From contig JAAONU010000001.1 in NCBI GenBank assembly GCA_012932295.1, positions 21,152,461-21,216,460 of the forward strand: DNA of 64,000 nucleotides, read 5' to 3'. Source of the DNA: Cyclina sinensis (taxonomy: Eukaryota > Mollusca > Bivalvia > Venerida > Veneridae). This document shows, piece after piece, positions 34,346 through 46,389 of the stretch (its first letter is position 1; every line of letters begins with the position of its first letter). Both the position numbers and the translations under genes were made by a program. The notes below the pieces were generated by a model that did not search any database, was not told where the DNA came from, and worked only from the letters and a program-made list of their open reading frames with translations.

Positions 34346-36810
34346 ATTATTATTTATGTTTCTCTCAGGTCCTATTTAGAAAGAAACAAAATGTTTGATT
34401 CTTATTATATAATTTTTATAGGTATTTATTGGCTAAATAATTCCAAATTTAATAACAAATATGGTACCCGATATTTTCAAGGTCTATGATTTATATTCGA
34501 CATGATCAACTAATATACTTCTTAGAAAATTTAGGCAAATTTTGAACGAAGCCCCTCTGTTAAGTAGATTTTAGCGATATTTTGTATTTGGTACTCTAAG
34601 CAGGAAAATGGTAAAACCAGTGTTTAAAATTGGTGGGGTAGGTTAACATTTTAATACATATGTCTAAGATTAAGAGTAGAAACAATCATTTAGCTTGTGT
34701 GGTTCGTAACCTGAATGCTATTATTTGTTTCTTAACAAAAATCAATAGGAAAACATTTATTATAAGGATGATATTACAAATTATTTAGAGTTTCCCTTTT
34801 TCTGAAAAAGAGCCCTTCTATTATCAAAGCTTTAGTTCAGAAAAGTGTCCACGAGTCCAAAACCGTACGGTAAATTTTGTTTTAATTTTGCATACTGGTG
34901 TCAATTAAGGCTTTCAACTTAACTGTACTGTCAATTTTTCAGTTCCTTAAAGTGCTGATTAGGGGTGTACTACCTTAATCCATTTCGCAGCTCCCTAAAC
35001 TGTTCGAAAGTCGCCCGTATTTTCTTAGATCCTTCGGGAAAACAGAACTTGGAATGTCGACGCTGTTAAATCCGCTCTGTACTGTCACGTGCCAGTTTCC
35101 TCCGAGATGTCGACGATAGAACGTATCCTGATTAAATTCCATCGTACGGACGGCGTCCTCCAAGAAAGGTTAACTGACAAACAGTTCGTTTCACCTTTGC
35201 AAATTGAGCGCGATTCCATCATTGGTCGGTATTTTACCACCCAGCACTTTTCTCACGTGAATGTACGTTTGAGCATGAAACGTACCGTCGAACAAATAAA
35301 GTCCTTTTCCAATCGGTTGAAAGTATCTGTTTTGGAACCGGTATTCTCGGGAATGCTACCAGCCATTTTTTCGTCTATTAAGTTTTTTCTCATTAGTTTA
35401 ATCGTGTGTCTCCTTTGTTCGATTGAACTGAATATATCGAAGGATAGCATGGGTGTGGCCGTCTACGCGCCGACTGGTGGAACGAAAGCGTGAGTGATGC
35501 CATGTAGTTGAGTCGTTGATTTGCCTCCTGTTCGTGTCCGAACATGGCCTAGATGACTAAAAAATTCTGTATTTTTCTGGCATTAGGGATGGGGTCCCCT
35601 ATTGTTCGACAGCTCATGCAGAATTAGTTCTCCAAAGATCTCATCCCGTTTTGTATATCGTAAAGGAGGTAATGAACCTGAGTAGGAGGGTGTGACTTCT
35701 CAGTAGTAAACGTTTCTTGCGAGCCAGTGAGACCCAACCTCTATTTAGTGTCCTGTGTAAGCGACGATTATGATGGAAATAATCGGAGTCCTTGTCTAAA
35801 TGGGCATTTGTCCGTCAAAGATCTGTTTGGTAGGATCTGTTTGCACTGCATTTGTTCCGAGGTCATTGTAGCGATCATCATACGTCGATGGCGAGGGCTT
35901 TCCTTCCCGAGGTCGAGTAGGTAATGTATTCGAAGATAAATTCAGGACCGCTCCATCTCGTGTCTTTGAAATGAATGTCCTTTTTTTCGACGAAACTCTC
36001 TTTTATCCTATTTTTAATTATTTATTTGGAGAACAAGTTAGTGACTGTGACTGATCCGAATCCGAATGGCTAAGGTTTTTTGGTTTCTATACAGTCGACG
36101 GCTCCGGTTCCGTATTCAAGCCCTATACATCTTGATGTGGGACTTTTAGCTCCCACCATTTAAGAAATTATTGACAATATAACACCAGATATAAGTTACT
36201 TTAGGTCTTCTTAGTTATTTTCGGGTTTTCAAGTTCGATGTTAGACAATAGCCTGATTTAGTGTAGCATTCCTTTGTTTTGAATTTTTGTCTGTCTGTGT
36301 GAATCACAATAAATGGTAATTAGCTAGAAAATATACCTACACAATTTTGTTTTTCTAAAAATAACTTTTGTGTATGCAGATTAGCATCTGAGCAAAGACG
36401 TTGTATTTACATCCGCTGACATCTATTACCCTGTCAATAAAATAAGCGAAAATAAACAGCAATTTCCTTTTTAGCAAGGTGTGTATGCAATAGTGTAAAC
36501 ATTTGCATAAACTGGTAATACTGTTGGGCAGTGCTAAAACTTAAAAACCTTTATGAGCGAAAAACTTGTTAACTGTTCAGACTTGTTCTCATCAGCTACA
36601 TGTTTAGCAACTATCTGCTATTCCGTCTAAGACAAGAAACTAAATATGTAAGTTTTTTTATGTGGGGGTGGCAGTCTTTCATTGGTAAATAGCTTCCAGC
36701 TAATGTCAAAAATTTGTATCAACCAATTTAGAAGTCTCCTGCACCAACACCCCCACTTCACCTCCTTTTCTCTTATTTGATTCGTCGAACGCATTCATGT
36801 AAACTGCAAG
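34346..36810. other. Mostly non-coding; GC-richer segment 34970-35930 with overlapping unassigned open frames
   Basis: Between about 34970 and 35930 base composition is more balanced than in the surroundings. Open stretches exist on both strands (35089-35493 and 35727-35924 on plus; 34975-35163 and 35253-35450 on minus). None has a motif I recognise and the frames are interrupted. It may be a decayed coding fragment from a captured or viral-like source, or simply GC-rich spacer. The rest shows nothing. Confidence 0.35.
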
Positions 36811-36829
36811 GTGTGTGCAGATGTTTCAC

Positions 36830-37165
36830 TGCATCGGCCATCTACAACTTCTGCTATGTACTGCTACTGCAAACTTGACGATTTTCCTACTACTTCTGCT
36901 GTACTGCTACAGCAAAATTCACGTTCTTCCTATTGCTACTGCTGGTACTGCTACTATCAATTTTACGTTTTCCTACTGCTACTGTAAGCTTCACGTTTTT
37001 CCTACTGCTACTGCTCTTACTGCTACTGCCAACTTCACGTTTTTCCTACTGCTACTGCTGGTACTGTTCCTGCTAACTTCACATTTTTTTATTGCTAATG
37101 CTGGTACTGCTACCGCCAAATTTACGTTTGATTTAATTTCTACGTACTGCTACTTCCTGCTATTT
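36830..37165 (+). repeat. ACTGCTACTGC minisatellite, single arm in reversed orientation
   Basis: Repeats of 'tactgctactgc', 'aacttcacgtttttcc' and variants at about 44-base steps: the reverse complement of the arrays at 27.1 and 42.7 kb. Its right end ('tacgtactgctacttcctgc', 37141-37160) matches the inverted outer end of the 42.68 kb foldback element ('taggaagttggcagtagcag'). This marks it as one end of a related element whose other end is not clear. Confidence 0.75.
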
Positions 37166-37179
37166 AACTGAAGTCAATA

Positions 37180-37445
37180 TTAATTTACGTATAAAAAAGA
37201 AAGTCTAAATCAGAAAGTCTCCTCTTTCATTTCTATACACAGGAAAATTTATTATTGAACCTTATGCGTGACAACACAAACTATCTTATTATTTATGTGA
37301 TATCTACTTTTTGAGATTGTGATTAATTAATGAAGCGGAAGTCCGATGAATTTACACAGAAGATTATTCGATCAAACATGTTTACCTGAGTTTTAATCAC
37401 TGGTTATCACTAATCAAATCTGAGTTAAGTATGTTATTTGGGATA
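37180..37445 (+). repeat. Dispersed repeat, copy A (partner at 49235-49510)
   Basis: Shares with 49235-49510, in the same orientation, 'aaatcagaaa(g)tctcc', 'atttctatacac(a/t)gga', 'gcgtgacaacac', 'tttttgagattgtg(a/t)tta', 'aagcggaagtccg(a/g)t' and 'cagaagat(t/a)attcgatcaaa'. About 270 bases, roughly 85 percent alike by eye. Confidence 0.8.
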
Positions 37446-38040
37446 ACAACACATTGTTTTAATTCACTTTATTTCACCAGTTTCACAAGTCCTTAAACCT
37501 ATATATATGATATATTTTATAGTTATAGTTATATAGTTATATTATTATACTTATACTGTTTATATATATATGTGTGTGTGTTTGGAATTTTATGGGCACG
37601 ACTCAAAAAGTCGAAATACCGGGCATACAAAACCCTATTAGGGCATCCCTATAAGCAAAACAAACAATTGAAACAGACTGTATGAAATCTTGCAGAAGTG
37701 TGTTCTAGAAAATTAGTAATGAAATACAATTCTTTCAAATGTTCTTTTACAAAATATTACTTGTCACAACTAACAATTACAAAACAGTGACACTGTTGCG
37801 CGATATTGGCCTTGGGAGGCAAAAACCAGTATCGCCAGTATCACGAAATATATATTCGCCGGCCGTAGAAAACAACTTGTATAAACGACTATGGAATATT
37901 GGTATTTTAAAGTTCAACATCACTCTCTGGAGTCGCACCGTTGTTGAAAGTATCTCCTCAGGTTGATATTCTGACAAAACAAGAACTGTCACTGTAATAT
38001 GATATGCCCTCGAAGTGGTGCTTTGATTTTGGGCAGAGAA
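37446..38040. other. Non-coding; TA/TG microsatellite at 37500-37580
   Basis: 'tatatatgatatatttta' grades into 'tatatatatatgtgtgtgtg'. 'gcgcgatattggcc' near 37797 begins a GC-richer stretch without a recognised gene. Confidence 0.4.
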
Positions 38041-38049
38041 CCAGTCATT

Positions 38050-38530
38050 CAAGGGTCAAGGTCAAATAAATATAGGTCAATAGGAAGGTCTTGTCCACGG
38101 GGGTGTTATGTCCAAGTATAAAGTAAATCAACTTTCTAATAAGGAGGTTATGGCCAATATTAAAGTTGTTGGACAATTGGATCTTCAAGGTGAAGGTTAT
38201 TCAGGGGTCAAGGTCAACTGAATATAGGTCAGTGGGAAGGTCTTGTCCAAAAGGGTGTTGTGTCCAAGTATGAAGTAAATCCACTTACTAATAAGGAAGT
38301 TATGGTCAATGTTCAAGCTTTTGGACAATTGGATCTTCAAGATGAAGGTCATTTAGGGGTCAAGGTCAACTGAATATAGGTCAGTGGGAAGGTCCAAAGA
38401 GACGTTGTGTCCAAGTATGAAGTAATCCATCTACTAATAAGAAAGTTATGGCCAATGTTAAAGTTTTCGGACGGACTGACGGATGGACAGTTCAAAAACT
38501 ATATGCCTTCCTTCGGGGGCATAAAAACAT
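38050..38530 (+). repeat. About 152-bp tandem repeat ('gggtcaaggtcaactgaata' unit), three units
   Basis: Units start near 38054, 38205 and 38356 and share 'tataggtcagtgggaaggtc', 'tgtccaagtatgaagtaa', 'taataaggaagttatgg' and 'ttttggacaattggatcttc'. The block ends in 'cggacggactgacggatgga' and 'ttccttcgggggcataaaaa', a common terminus of such repeats in bivalve DNA as I remember it. Confidence 0.85.
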
Positions 38531-38749
38531 TAAAAGGAGGACAGAAACTCTTAACCAAACAGAAAAAAACAGGAAGGCAGTTCTTAGTAATTGAAGCTTC
38601 TATCTCCTACATAAGCTGTTGACCGAGAAGAGTTGGGGCGGGGGAGGGGGCGTTTCAAGAATTTTTTGTAATGTCTTGATGGCCAAGCACTTTACAAAGA
38701 AACCCAACACCACTCACATACAACAAGGCTGTCGAATAAGACATACCCT

Positions 38750-40640
38750 AAAGAGACAACATTGTCACAAACTGAACTAAATGAGCAACAATAGTTGGCC
38801 AACTCTGATCTTAAGAGTAGTGTGACCTTCTATTATTCCTGGTCATGAACACTTTAAAGATGTAAACAAGTTCTTCAATCTTATTACTAGGAATCTCAAT
38901 GACCATATTATAAGTATCAATTTCATGACCAAGAAACACCAGAACAGTTACTGGACCAACAGACTTGGAATGCCCAATTTTTGACAAGTTCCTTCAAAAT
39001 ATTTTATAAGAACCTGGCAATCAACAGACAAACTATGGACAGCAAAGTTAAAAAATCTAAAAATTATTTTAAGTGTGTAATACAGTAAGAGTTTCAACTC
39101 TCCAGTGAAGGAATGTAGATACTTTTGATACTTTTCTCATAAAGCACATGACATATTTAAATCAATAGGCACACTTATCAAAATAATATTGTTTACCAAC
39201 TTTTATGCCAAGCAAATGAAAATCCCCAGGTTAAACAGGTAGAAGTTTAAATGCAGATTTTATGTCGCGTTTTGCCATTAATGCAGATTTGCCCGATTTA
39301 AAATTCATGTCAACTACCTCGGCGAAAGATGTATAAGTAACTGAAGTGAAAGCTTCATCAATTCCATCGTTATTACTGAGACCTTTTGGGTAAGGCAGAT
39401 GCGTTATTAAGCGCAAACTGCCATTTAGTTTTTGGACTAGCCCAACTGGAGATATTTTAAAATTAGTAGGACTAGTAAATAGTCCTGCTATTCGACCTAA
39501 TGCTATTTCTTTTCCAATCTTTTGTTCAAGAGCAGAAGGGTAGCAGAAAGGCAGACTTTCATTTTTTGCCTCTGAACCAGACCTTGAACTATTGTAAGGA
39601 AGCTTGAAACTAAAAGTAAAACCATCCAGCAAAACGTTTCTGTCACACGCATTAAGGAATACTAAGAAATGTTTCCTTAAGATGTGATACATGGATTGGA
39701 CTGTTTCCAAGGACCCACAATTCTTGAAGACTGTTGGTTCAGACGGAAGCCACTGTTTTTTTTTCCAGAACTGACCCTGGGGAGGAGGGGTTCGCACTGG
39801 CCTTTGAACATTTTGGACGTGCCCACCTAACTTTTAATTTGCGTTACTCAACCTTGAAGGGTTATTGTTATCACAATTTAAACATGCATTTATGAAATGA
39901 CAATTAAAGCGAATGCATTGTATGAAATTAAAGTCAAAACACTTTTTAACAAAAGAGCTTTGCCCTGCTACCGATGGAAGAGTCTGTCGCTGTGGTATCA
40001 TATAAAGGAGCCATAATTCATAGCCTATTTCACCTCAAGGAATACTTGTTAACCGACATATTGGAATTGTTCATCATAATCATTCCAACCAAGAACACGA
40101 ATGCGCTTTGTCTCTAACCTAACTGTGCTCTGGTTAAACTTTTTAATAAATTCTTGAGTTATGCTGGGATGAGCCGAAAGATAAATACTCGTATAGATAA
40201 CAAAAGCATCCGTCCATAATTCAATGCTAATGATCTTTGAGCCTGAGATTTTGACTTAAGCAGCAGATCTCTAGAAGTACTTATCACAACCTTGTTGTTT
40301 TCAAAATTATCATTACACTGATTTGATGTTAGTAAATGGGACAGATCAATGCATTTCCCTTCTATGATCTTAGTTTTAAGGGAATCATTTAAGGTACAGC
40401 CAAGTTCTGCATGTACACTTGGAACCGGAAATGCCTCACCTGTTTCTGTGTTAGGAACTAAACCACTGGCATCATTCCCTCCAGCACCATCAAATGCCAA
40501 GGGAACTGCTTCTTGTGGAATGGTATCTCTCTCATCGCAAGATACTGCCGGTTCCCATTTGCTACACCTTTTTCATTCTGAGGTTCCAAGCACAACTCCC
40601 TGGCACGCCTTTTCATATTTGCCTGAAACTCAGTGATGTG
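38750..40640 (-). mobile_element. DIRS-like (tyrosine-recombinase) retroelement fragment: gag-like and reverse transcriptase, decayed
   Basis: Reading down the minus strand from 40640: a gag-like frame (40500-40159) with HAELGCTLNDSLKTKIIEGK and CIDLSHLL, then RVLGWNDYDEQF near 40100. A Cys/His knuckle-like stretch (CFDFNF, CHFINACLNC) follows near 39900. The reverse transcriptase at 39797-39231 contains ISPVGLVQKLNGSLRLITHL, SVTYTSFAEVVDMNF and MAKRDIKSAFKLLPV, typical of DIRS-type elements. After 39231 further conserved blocks (MSCAL, DCQVLIKYFEGTCQKLGIPS, VFLG) persist in broken frames to about 38750. RNase H and the tyrosine recombinase are not seen. Multiple stops make it inactive. DIRS elements integrate by recombinase, without an integrase. 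Confidence 0.75.
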
Positions 40641-41575
40641 TGAAATGTATCAAATAAAATGTGAAGCTGGTTATCATTGACACACAAATTTGATTTCTAT
40701 CACAGTATATCCATTGACACGTGCACATGATAAATGCCTGCACTCTCAGTGTTGTACAGTTCTCGTCAACCTGCTTAAAATGACTTTCTTCTCTATTTCT
40801 TCAGATTAATTATTTTATTTTTTTATTTATCAAAAGCATTTATAACTTACTTTACCCCCATACAAGGTTTCAACAACATCATCAACATCAGATCATCACC
40901 ATAAGTATAAACTGAGTAAAGCTACTTGAATATTGCTGATAATTTAAATCTGCACAATACCTATGACCTTACATAATTTAAAAACAAAACGAATATTTTA
41001 TTTGTACTGAAAAATCTAAAGAAAACTTCTATGTCCACGTGAAATCCTATGTTTCTCAATCAGCAGATTAAATCCACTCTAATCGGACCAAATGTAAACA
41101 CATATGCAGCTAAAGACACCAAAGACCGTTGGCGTCTTATAGACTTAATTATGTAAGATACTCCTATCGACAACTGTTTAAATCAGATTCTTTTTTAGTT
41201 TCAAGATATTTTATTGCCTGACGATTCCAATGTGACGTCAAAATGCAGTACTTACGTCATCACCAAAGGCAAAGTTACCCAAGTAACAGAGACTATCCTA
41301 TAGGAATAGTCATCTTTTTTCTCTTTTCCGTCTTTTCTGTTGTTTAAATACGTCAAACAAATGAATTTTGGGGAAAAAACATTCCTAGAGTAAATATTTG
41401 GAATTTGGAAAAAAAAATGTCTGCGTGAAGTTAGGAGAATAGCAGAATAGCAGAACAAAATCAAAATTTAATGTTCTCTACTGAATACAGAGTATAGCGA
41501 CCTGAACGAATTTTATTTCATAAAGCAATCTTTATGGCAGAATAATATTTTAAACCGCGTAATCTGGCTATATAA
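40641..41575. other. Non-coding DNA, nothing recognised
   Basis: No supported gene or repeat. Confidence 0.35.
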
Positions 41576-41679
41576 AAGCCATATGAAACGGTTTAGAGCT
41601 TTCTTCTCTGTTTGTTCTCTGATCTTTTGAGATACAATTTTAGAAGGTCGAGGCGAAATCATTTAAACAGACATAGTGA

Positions 41680-42060
41680 CACGGGTTTTACTTTATCCTT
41701 TTCGACGGAATAAGTTCAGCAACTAGAGACAAAAATGATTTGTCAGCTCAGATTATTTCTAAGGAAACCATATAAAAATCATCTGGTAATCCGTGGGTAA
41801 TGGACTTCTACAAATTCAATTGTCTCCTTTACAAGAAAAATATAAAAGATGAGAGCAGTATTTTTGAACACCGTGTCTGCGTTGTCACTTCCTGATTGGA
41901 TTAGCTTGTTTAAATGTCTTTTCTGAGTAGGTCATATGACAAATTGGTCTTTGTTACAGTGAATGCACAGGACATATCTATAGAAGAATATTTTATAGCT
42001 CGGTCTATGTAATTGATAACCAATATGAATGCACTACAAACACAAGAAGAATTAACTAAA
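41680..42060 (+). repeat. Dispersed repeat, copy A (partner at 49915-50245)
   Basis: Same-orientation match to 49915-50245 through 'attatttctaaggaaacca', 'taatcc(g/a)tgg(g/a)taat', 'ttacaagaaa', 'ttctgattggatta/ttctgatttgata', 'gaagaata(t/c)tttatag(c/t)t' and 'gtaattgataaccaatatga'. Length about 380 bases with small indels. Confidence 0.8.
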
Positions 42061-42669
42061 GTCAAGTCGGCTTTTATCTAATAGATTTGAACTAGCTCCT
42101 TTTGAAAATGTTCAAAATAGTGCTGAAACTTAATACTTGGTGCTTGAAAGAAATATGCTCATCGATAATGTCCTATAAGATATCTCGGTACCTTTTACAA
42201 GCAATTAAGACGAAAACAAAAATGAACTCTTCTGACTAACAGAATTCAAAAGTTAAACAAACTCTGATTGCATTTGCACACACATTTGCCAATACAAAAA
42301 CGAATAGTAAGTGAAAAGAACATGTCAGTTCTTAACAAAAAGCCTTTCTTTTATTATTATCATTATTTGCAATATCAGTGAAGAATTTACTAAACTATAT
42401 TTCTAACATATTCATTGATTTAAAACGCAAAGTTAAGAAAAATAGACATCTTTCATGATAAATAAGAACTACTTGCAATTGCGATCTTGTGACTTAAATG
42501 AAACTTACATATTGCCTTCATCGAAAATGTAAGTTGCAAAAAGAATTTCTTTTTATTTGTACTAAAAACATATATTCACAATTCGGAAATGATATCAAAC
42601 TAACATTACATTCTCTTAATTTCATAAAAGCACAAGGATTGAAAAAGCAGAAATGGAGGAAACTTCCCA
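42061..42669. other. Non-coding DNA up to the foldback element
   Basis: No gene. The open stretch 42498-42683 (+) has no known motif. Confidence 0.35.
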
Positions 42670-42944
42670 TATTTAATTACTAATAGGAAGTTGGCAGTAG
42701 CAGTACGCAGTAGCAGTTGGCAGAAGAAATTAAATCAAACGTGAGGTTTGCAGTAGCAGTAACAGGAGTAGCAGTAAAGAAAACGTGAAGTTGGCAGTAC
42801 TAAGCAGTAACAGCAGTAGCAGTAAAGAAAACGTGAAGTTGGCAGTAGCAGTAACAGCAGTAGCAGTAAAGAAAACGTAAAGTTGGCAGTAGCAGTAACA
42901 GCAGTAGCAGTAGGCAAAACGTGAAGTTGGCAGTAGCAGTAGGA

Positions 42945-43515
42945 AACTCTGAAAGTCTGCGAGAGTGTTTGAAACAGTCACAGACCGGTGCAATCAAACC
43001 GGGATGGTCGCTAGACTTTCTAGATTGGCACCAAGTTTGCAATAATGTCAGAAACAGTAGCAGACCGTAAAAATGGACACCAGAGGGTCCCTCAACATCA
43101 AAAATGACATTTTATTGATTTTGGCACAAACATTCCTGGAAGTCTACAAGAGGGTCAGAAACAGTTGCAGACCGGTAAAATTTACCCGGCAGGATGGCTA
43201 GACCTTAAAAATGACATTTTCCCAATTGGCACCAAAATTCCTGAAAGTCTGCGAGAGTGTCAGAAACAGTCGCAGACCGGTTAAATCGACTTGGGAGGGT
43301 CCCTAGACGTTAAATTGACATATTCGAAAGTGGCACCAAAATTCCTGAAAGTCTGCGAGAGTGTCAGAAACAGTCGCAGACCTGTTAAATCGACACGGGA
43401 GGGTCCCTAGACATTAGAAATGACATTTTTCCGATTGGCACCAAAATTCGTGAAAATTTGCAAGAGTGTCAGAAACAGTCGCAGACCTACGCAATAGACT
43501 CGGGAGGGTCTGTTG
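42945..43515 (+). repeat. 105-bp tandem repeat forming the core of foldback element 1
   Basis: 'gtcagaaacag(t/c)(c/a/t)gcagacc' recurs at 43047, 43153, 43259, 43363 and 43468, a step of 104-107 bases, plus a short first unit at 42966. Each full unit contains GTCTGCGA and TCGCAGAC about 15 bases apart, an 8-bp hairpin. 'gggagggtccctagac' follows. Confidence 0.85.
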
Positions 43516-43566
43516 ATTTTAAAACATGTTTTATTTTCATTGAAACTTTCCAAACTTTTAAGACTT

Positions 43567-44035
43567 TCTTACTGCTTCTGCTGTTACTGCTACTGCCAAC
43601 TTCACGTTTTGTTTACTGCTACTGCTGTTACAGCTACTGCCAACTTCACGTTTAGTTTACTGCTACTGCTGTTACTGCTACTGCCAACTTCACGTTTTGT
43701 TTACTGCTACTGCTGTTACTGCTACTGCCAACTTCACGTTTTGTTTACTGCTACTGTTGATATTGCTACTGCCAACTTCACGTTTTCTTTACTGCTACTG
43801 CTGTTACTGCTTCTGCCAACTTCACGTTTTGCCTACTGCTACTGCTGTTACTGCTACTGCCAACTTCACGTTTTGTTTACTGCTACTGCTGTTACTGCTA
43901 CTGCCAACTTCACGTTTTGTTTACTGCTACTGCTGTTACTGCTACTGCCAGCTTCACGTTTTCTTTACTGCTACTGCTGTTATTGCTACTGCCAACTTCA
44001 CATTATTCTACTGCTGCGTACTGCTACTGCTCACT
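43567..44035 (+). repeat. 44-bp minisatellite, right arm of foldback element 1
   Basis: 'ccaacttcacgttttgttta' recurs at 43640, 43684 and 43728 (44-base step), with 'ctgctactgctgttactgct' between. Leu- and Thr/Ala-rich open frames at 43513-44128 are products of the repeat, not genes: 44 is not a multiple of three, so each frame cycles through the other two. Confidence 0.9.
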
Positions 44036-44124
44036 TCCTATACATTATTTAATTTCGTATTGACAACAAAGTACGATGCAAATATGACGGCAGGAACACG
44101 ATTAATAACTCAGCAGATTGTTTT

Positions 44125-44129
<5 letters not shown>

Positions 44130-44216
<87 letters not shown>
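44130..44216 (+). repeat. Compound (CT)n(GT)n microsatellite
   Basis: About twenty CT dinucleotides (44130-44170) pass directly into about twenty-three GT dinucleotides (44171-44216). Confidence 0.98.
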
Positions 44217-44220
<4 letters not shown>

Positions 44221-46380
44221 GATAATACGATACAAAAAATGTCTAATCGATATGTAATAACTGAAAATCTAAGACAATTTTATGTTTTGCACCCCTTACT
44301 TTTGAAATCTGAGATCTAGTGGGAGAATTTAAAGAAACAGACTTGAAGTTTTGTGTGTTACTTTTATCATCATTTACATGTCACGAGAGAACCGTAGTAT
44401 TTACAGATTGAGGAAGTCTTTGGTCTAAACTTTCGGCTTTTTGTTTAATCAACGTGCATTTTTAACTTTTTACATCATAAATCTTTATATTTATTTCATT
44501 TTCGTTCTTTTCAACTTTTCAATATCTTCTTTTTGGATATAGAACAACTAAAATGGACAAAGAAACCACAGAATACAAAAGCCTCACGTGACATGAAACA
44601 GTTCCACTACAATCATAATTCATTATTGAAATCAGAAATATTTTTTCTTTAAATAAATGAAGAAGCAAAAAGTTTATGCTGTAAAACACACATTAAAATA
44701 CAACATACGTTTTTCATTGTTTCATTGTGTTGTAATGAAATTTACAAAACGAAATGAAAATAAAAAATCCATTTTGTAAGTTGATGACAATTGAAAAAGA
44801 AAAAGAAAAAAAAGCTACAGTATGCTTACAAATATATCGTGTTTGCATACTATATGTATGTGTCAAGTTTAAGGCATTTTTTACCTAAGAAAATCAGGCT
44901 TCCCTAGAAATTCTTATTTTTTCTGGTTTCTTATATGTTATTAAAGGGTTTTACAATATCTACTAACAAAAGAAATGATACGTACAGCTGGTACGGCCCT
45001 TTGTGAAGATCGTCCCATCATATCGGTGGTATCTCGTGAAAAACCTTTTAACAAGAAAACCAATTCAATTTAACATGGTCATTATTAGACAAGTCTTTGT
45101 TTACGGTATTATAGCAAAAAATATCACCAGCAAAGAATCATTGACGTTTTATTTCTTTCTTGTAATGTTCAATTCAGAGCTGATTTCTCAATACTATTCG
45201 TAAAAATGAAGTTCGCATCACCAATATCCGAAAACAAACGATGAAAATAGTTTTCCAATTTGCAAACAATCTAGCACGAAATTAATTTTCATCAATATCA
45301 GCATTGTCACCATTATCAATGTCGGTATCATTATCATTATTATTATGTTATCAAAATAAGAGGTTATGGTTAAAATAACATTATGTACCATTCTATTAAG
45401 CCTATCTTTATGTTAATTCAAACAAGCCGCACCACCTAAATAATTTCTTTATTCATAATAAGAAGCATTTAGTTTACTTGAGTTATACTTTTCAAATTAT
45501 GAATTGAATAATATAGAGTTTTAAATATAAGTAAGTTTTATTACAGTGCACTGACGATAAAAGAGACATATTGTAAATGTCTGCCTTTTTGTCTACGAAA
45601 CGCGTTACAATGTGCAAAATGAGTAAAGAGGTCAATTACTCCAATGTTTATATTAGACTTGAATTCAGAGATAACAAATTCTATAACTGGCTTTCTTCTG
45701 GATAAGGAGCAGGGTTTTCTTTGAGATAAGACTAGTCTAGTGGATTTTTCATCCAAAAAGTATCCAACATAAACAAACAATAGTTCATAATGACATGGTT
45801 GAGAGAAAAACACACAGACTAGAAATATATTTTTATTATTCACGATTTAAGCAATCACTGCTGCTGTGACAGCAGAAATAGATATCATTGTCTTCATGGT
45901 CTTCACACCACTCACATGTAACTTAAAACATAACATATAACCTTAAAACTATTGACATTAAAACGTTCAAATAAAAGATCTTTACAAATCAGTAGATTTA
46001 AGTAAAACACGTGTCTATAAAGCTTGTCAATGATGAAACTTCGAACAACAGGCTTTTACAAGAAAGGTAGCCTCATTTGATTTACACAAAAACTTTTTCC
46101 GAGTTATCTACAGCTGAAAAAAGTAATGAATTAGAATCTAAAATCTGTAGACTTGGCACAAAAACTAGCTAACATGATAGATATAACCATTGATTAATTA
46201 GACAATCATTCATTTATGAGAAGATTGCAATTAGTCTGATTAATTTGCCATTGCTAGACAATAATCGTGAAACATGAACATGAACCAAAGACAATTACTG
46301 CTTCAGGCGACGATAAAATACTTTTGAATGTCTGTAAAACCTGTATTGAAATCAGAAATACTTTTTTTTGATTTGGGTCC
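44217..46380. other. Non-coding DNA, nothing firmly recognised
   Basis: AT-rich. A minus-strand stretch near 45930-45840 reads CEWCEDHEDNDIYFCC, and an open frame lies at 45541-45843. They are separated by stops and match nothing I know. A 'catcattatcattatta' microsatellite-like run lies near 45325. Confidence 0.35.
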
Positions 46381-46389
46381 CTTTTTATC

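Larger units (their letters stand above)
42679..44045. mobile_element. Foldback element 1 (1.37 kb), minisatellite arms, 9-bp target duplication
   Basis: TATTTAATT at 42670-42678 and 44046-44054 directly abut the two ends and look like a 9-bp target-site duplication. The ends themselves are inverted copies: ATAGGAAGT then two differing bases then GCAGTAGCAGTACGCAG at 42683-42710, mirrored at 44014-44041. Inside, a 44-bp minisatellite ('gtgaagttggcagtagcagt') runs 5-6 units on the left (42730-42945) and about ten reversed units on the right (43567-44035), flanking a 105-bp tandem core. No transposase is encoded, so it would be non-autonomous. Drosophila Foldback and Mutator-type elements give 9-bp duplications; that comparison is family knowledge. 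Confidence 0.8.

Noticed and set aside
27080..37165. A single 10-kb foldback element with ends at 27.08 and 37.16 kb
   Set aside because: Arms are opposed, but flanks show no shared duplication and the left end lacks the terminal words of the right end; kept only as a possibility.
42730..44128. Leucine/threonine/cysteine-rich frames (for example 43513-44052 and 43697-44128)
   Set aside because: They are translations of the ACTGCTACTGC minisatellite, which cycles through all frames.
45541..45935. Possible gene end with CEWCEDHEDNDIYFCC on minus
   Set aside because: Short, stops on both sides, no recognised domain; could be chance.
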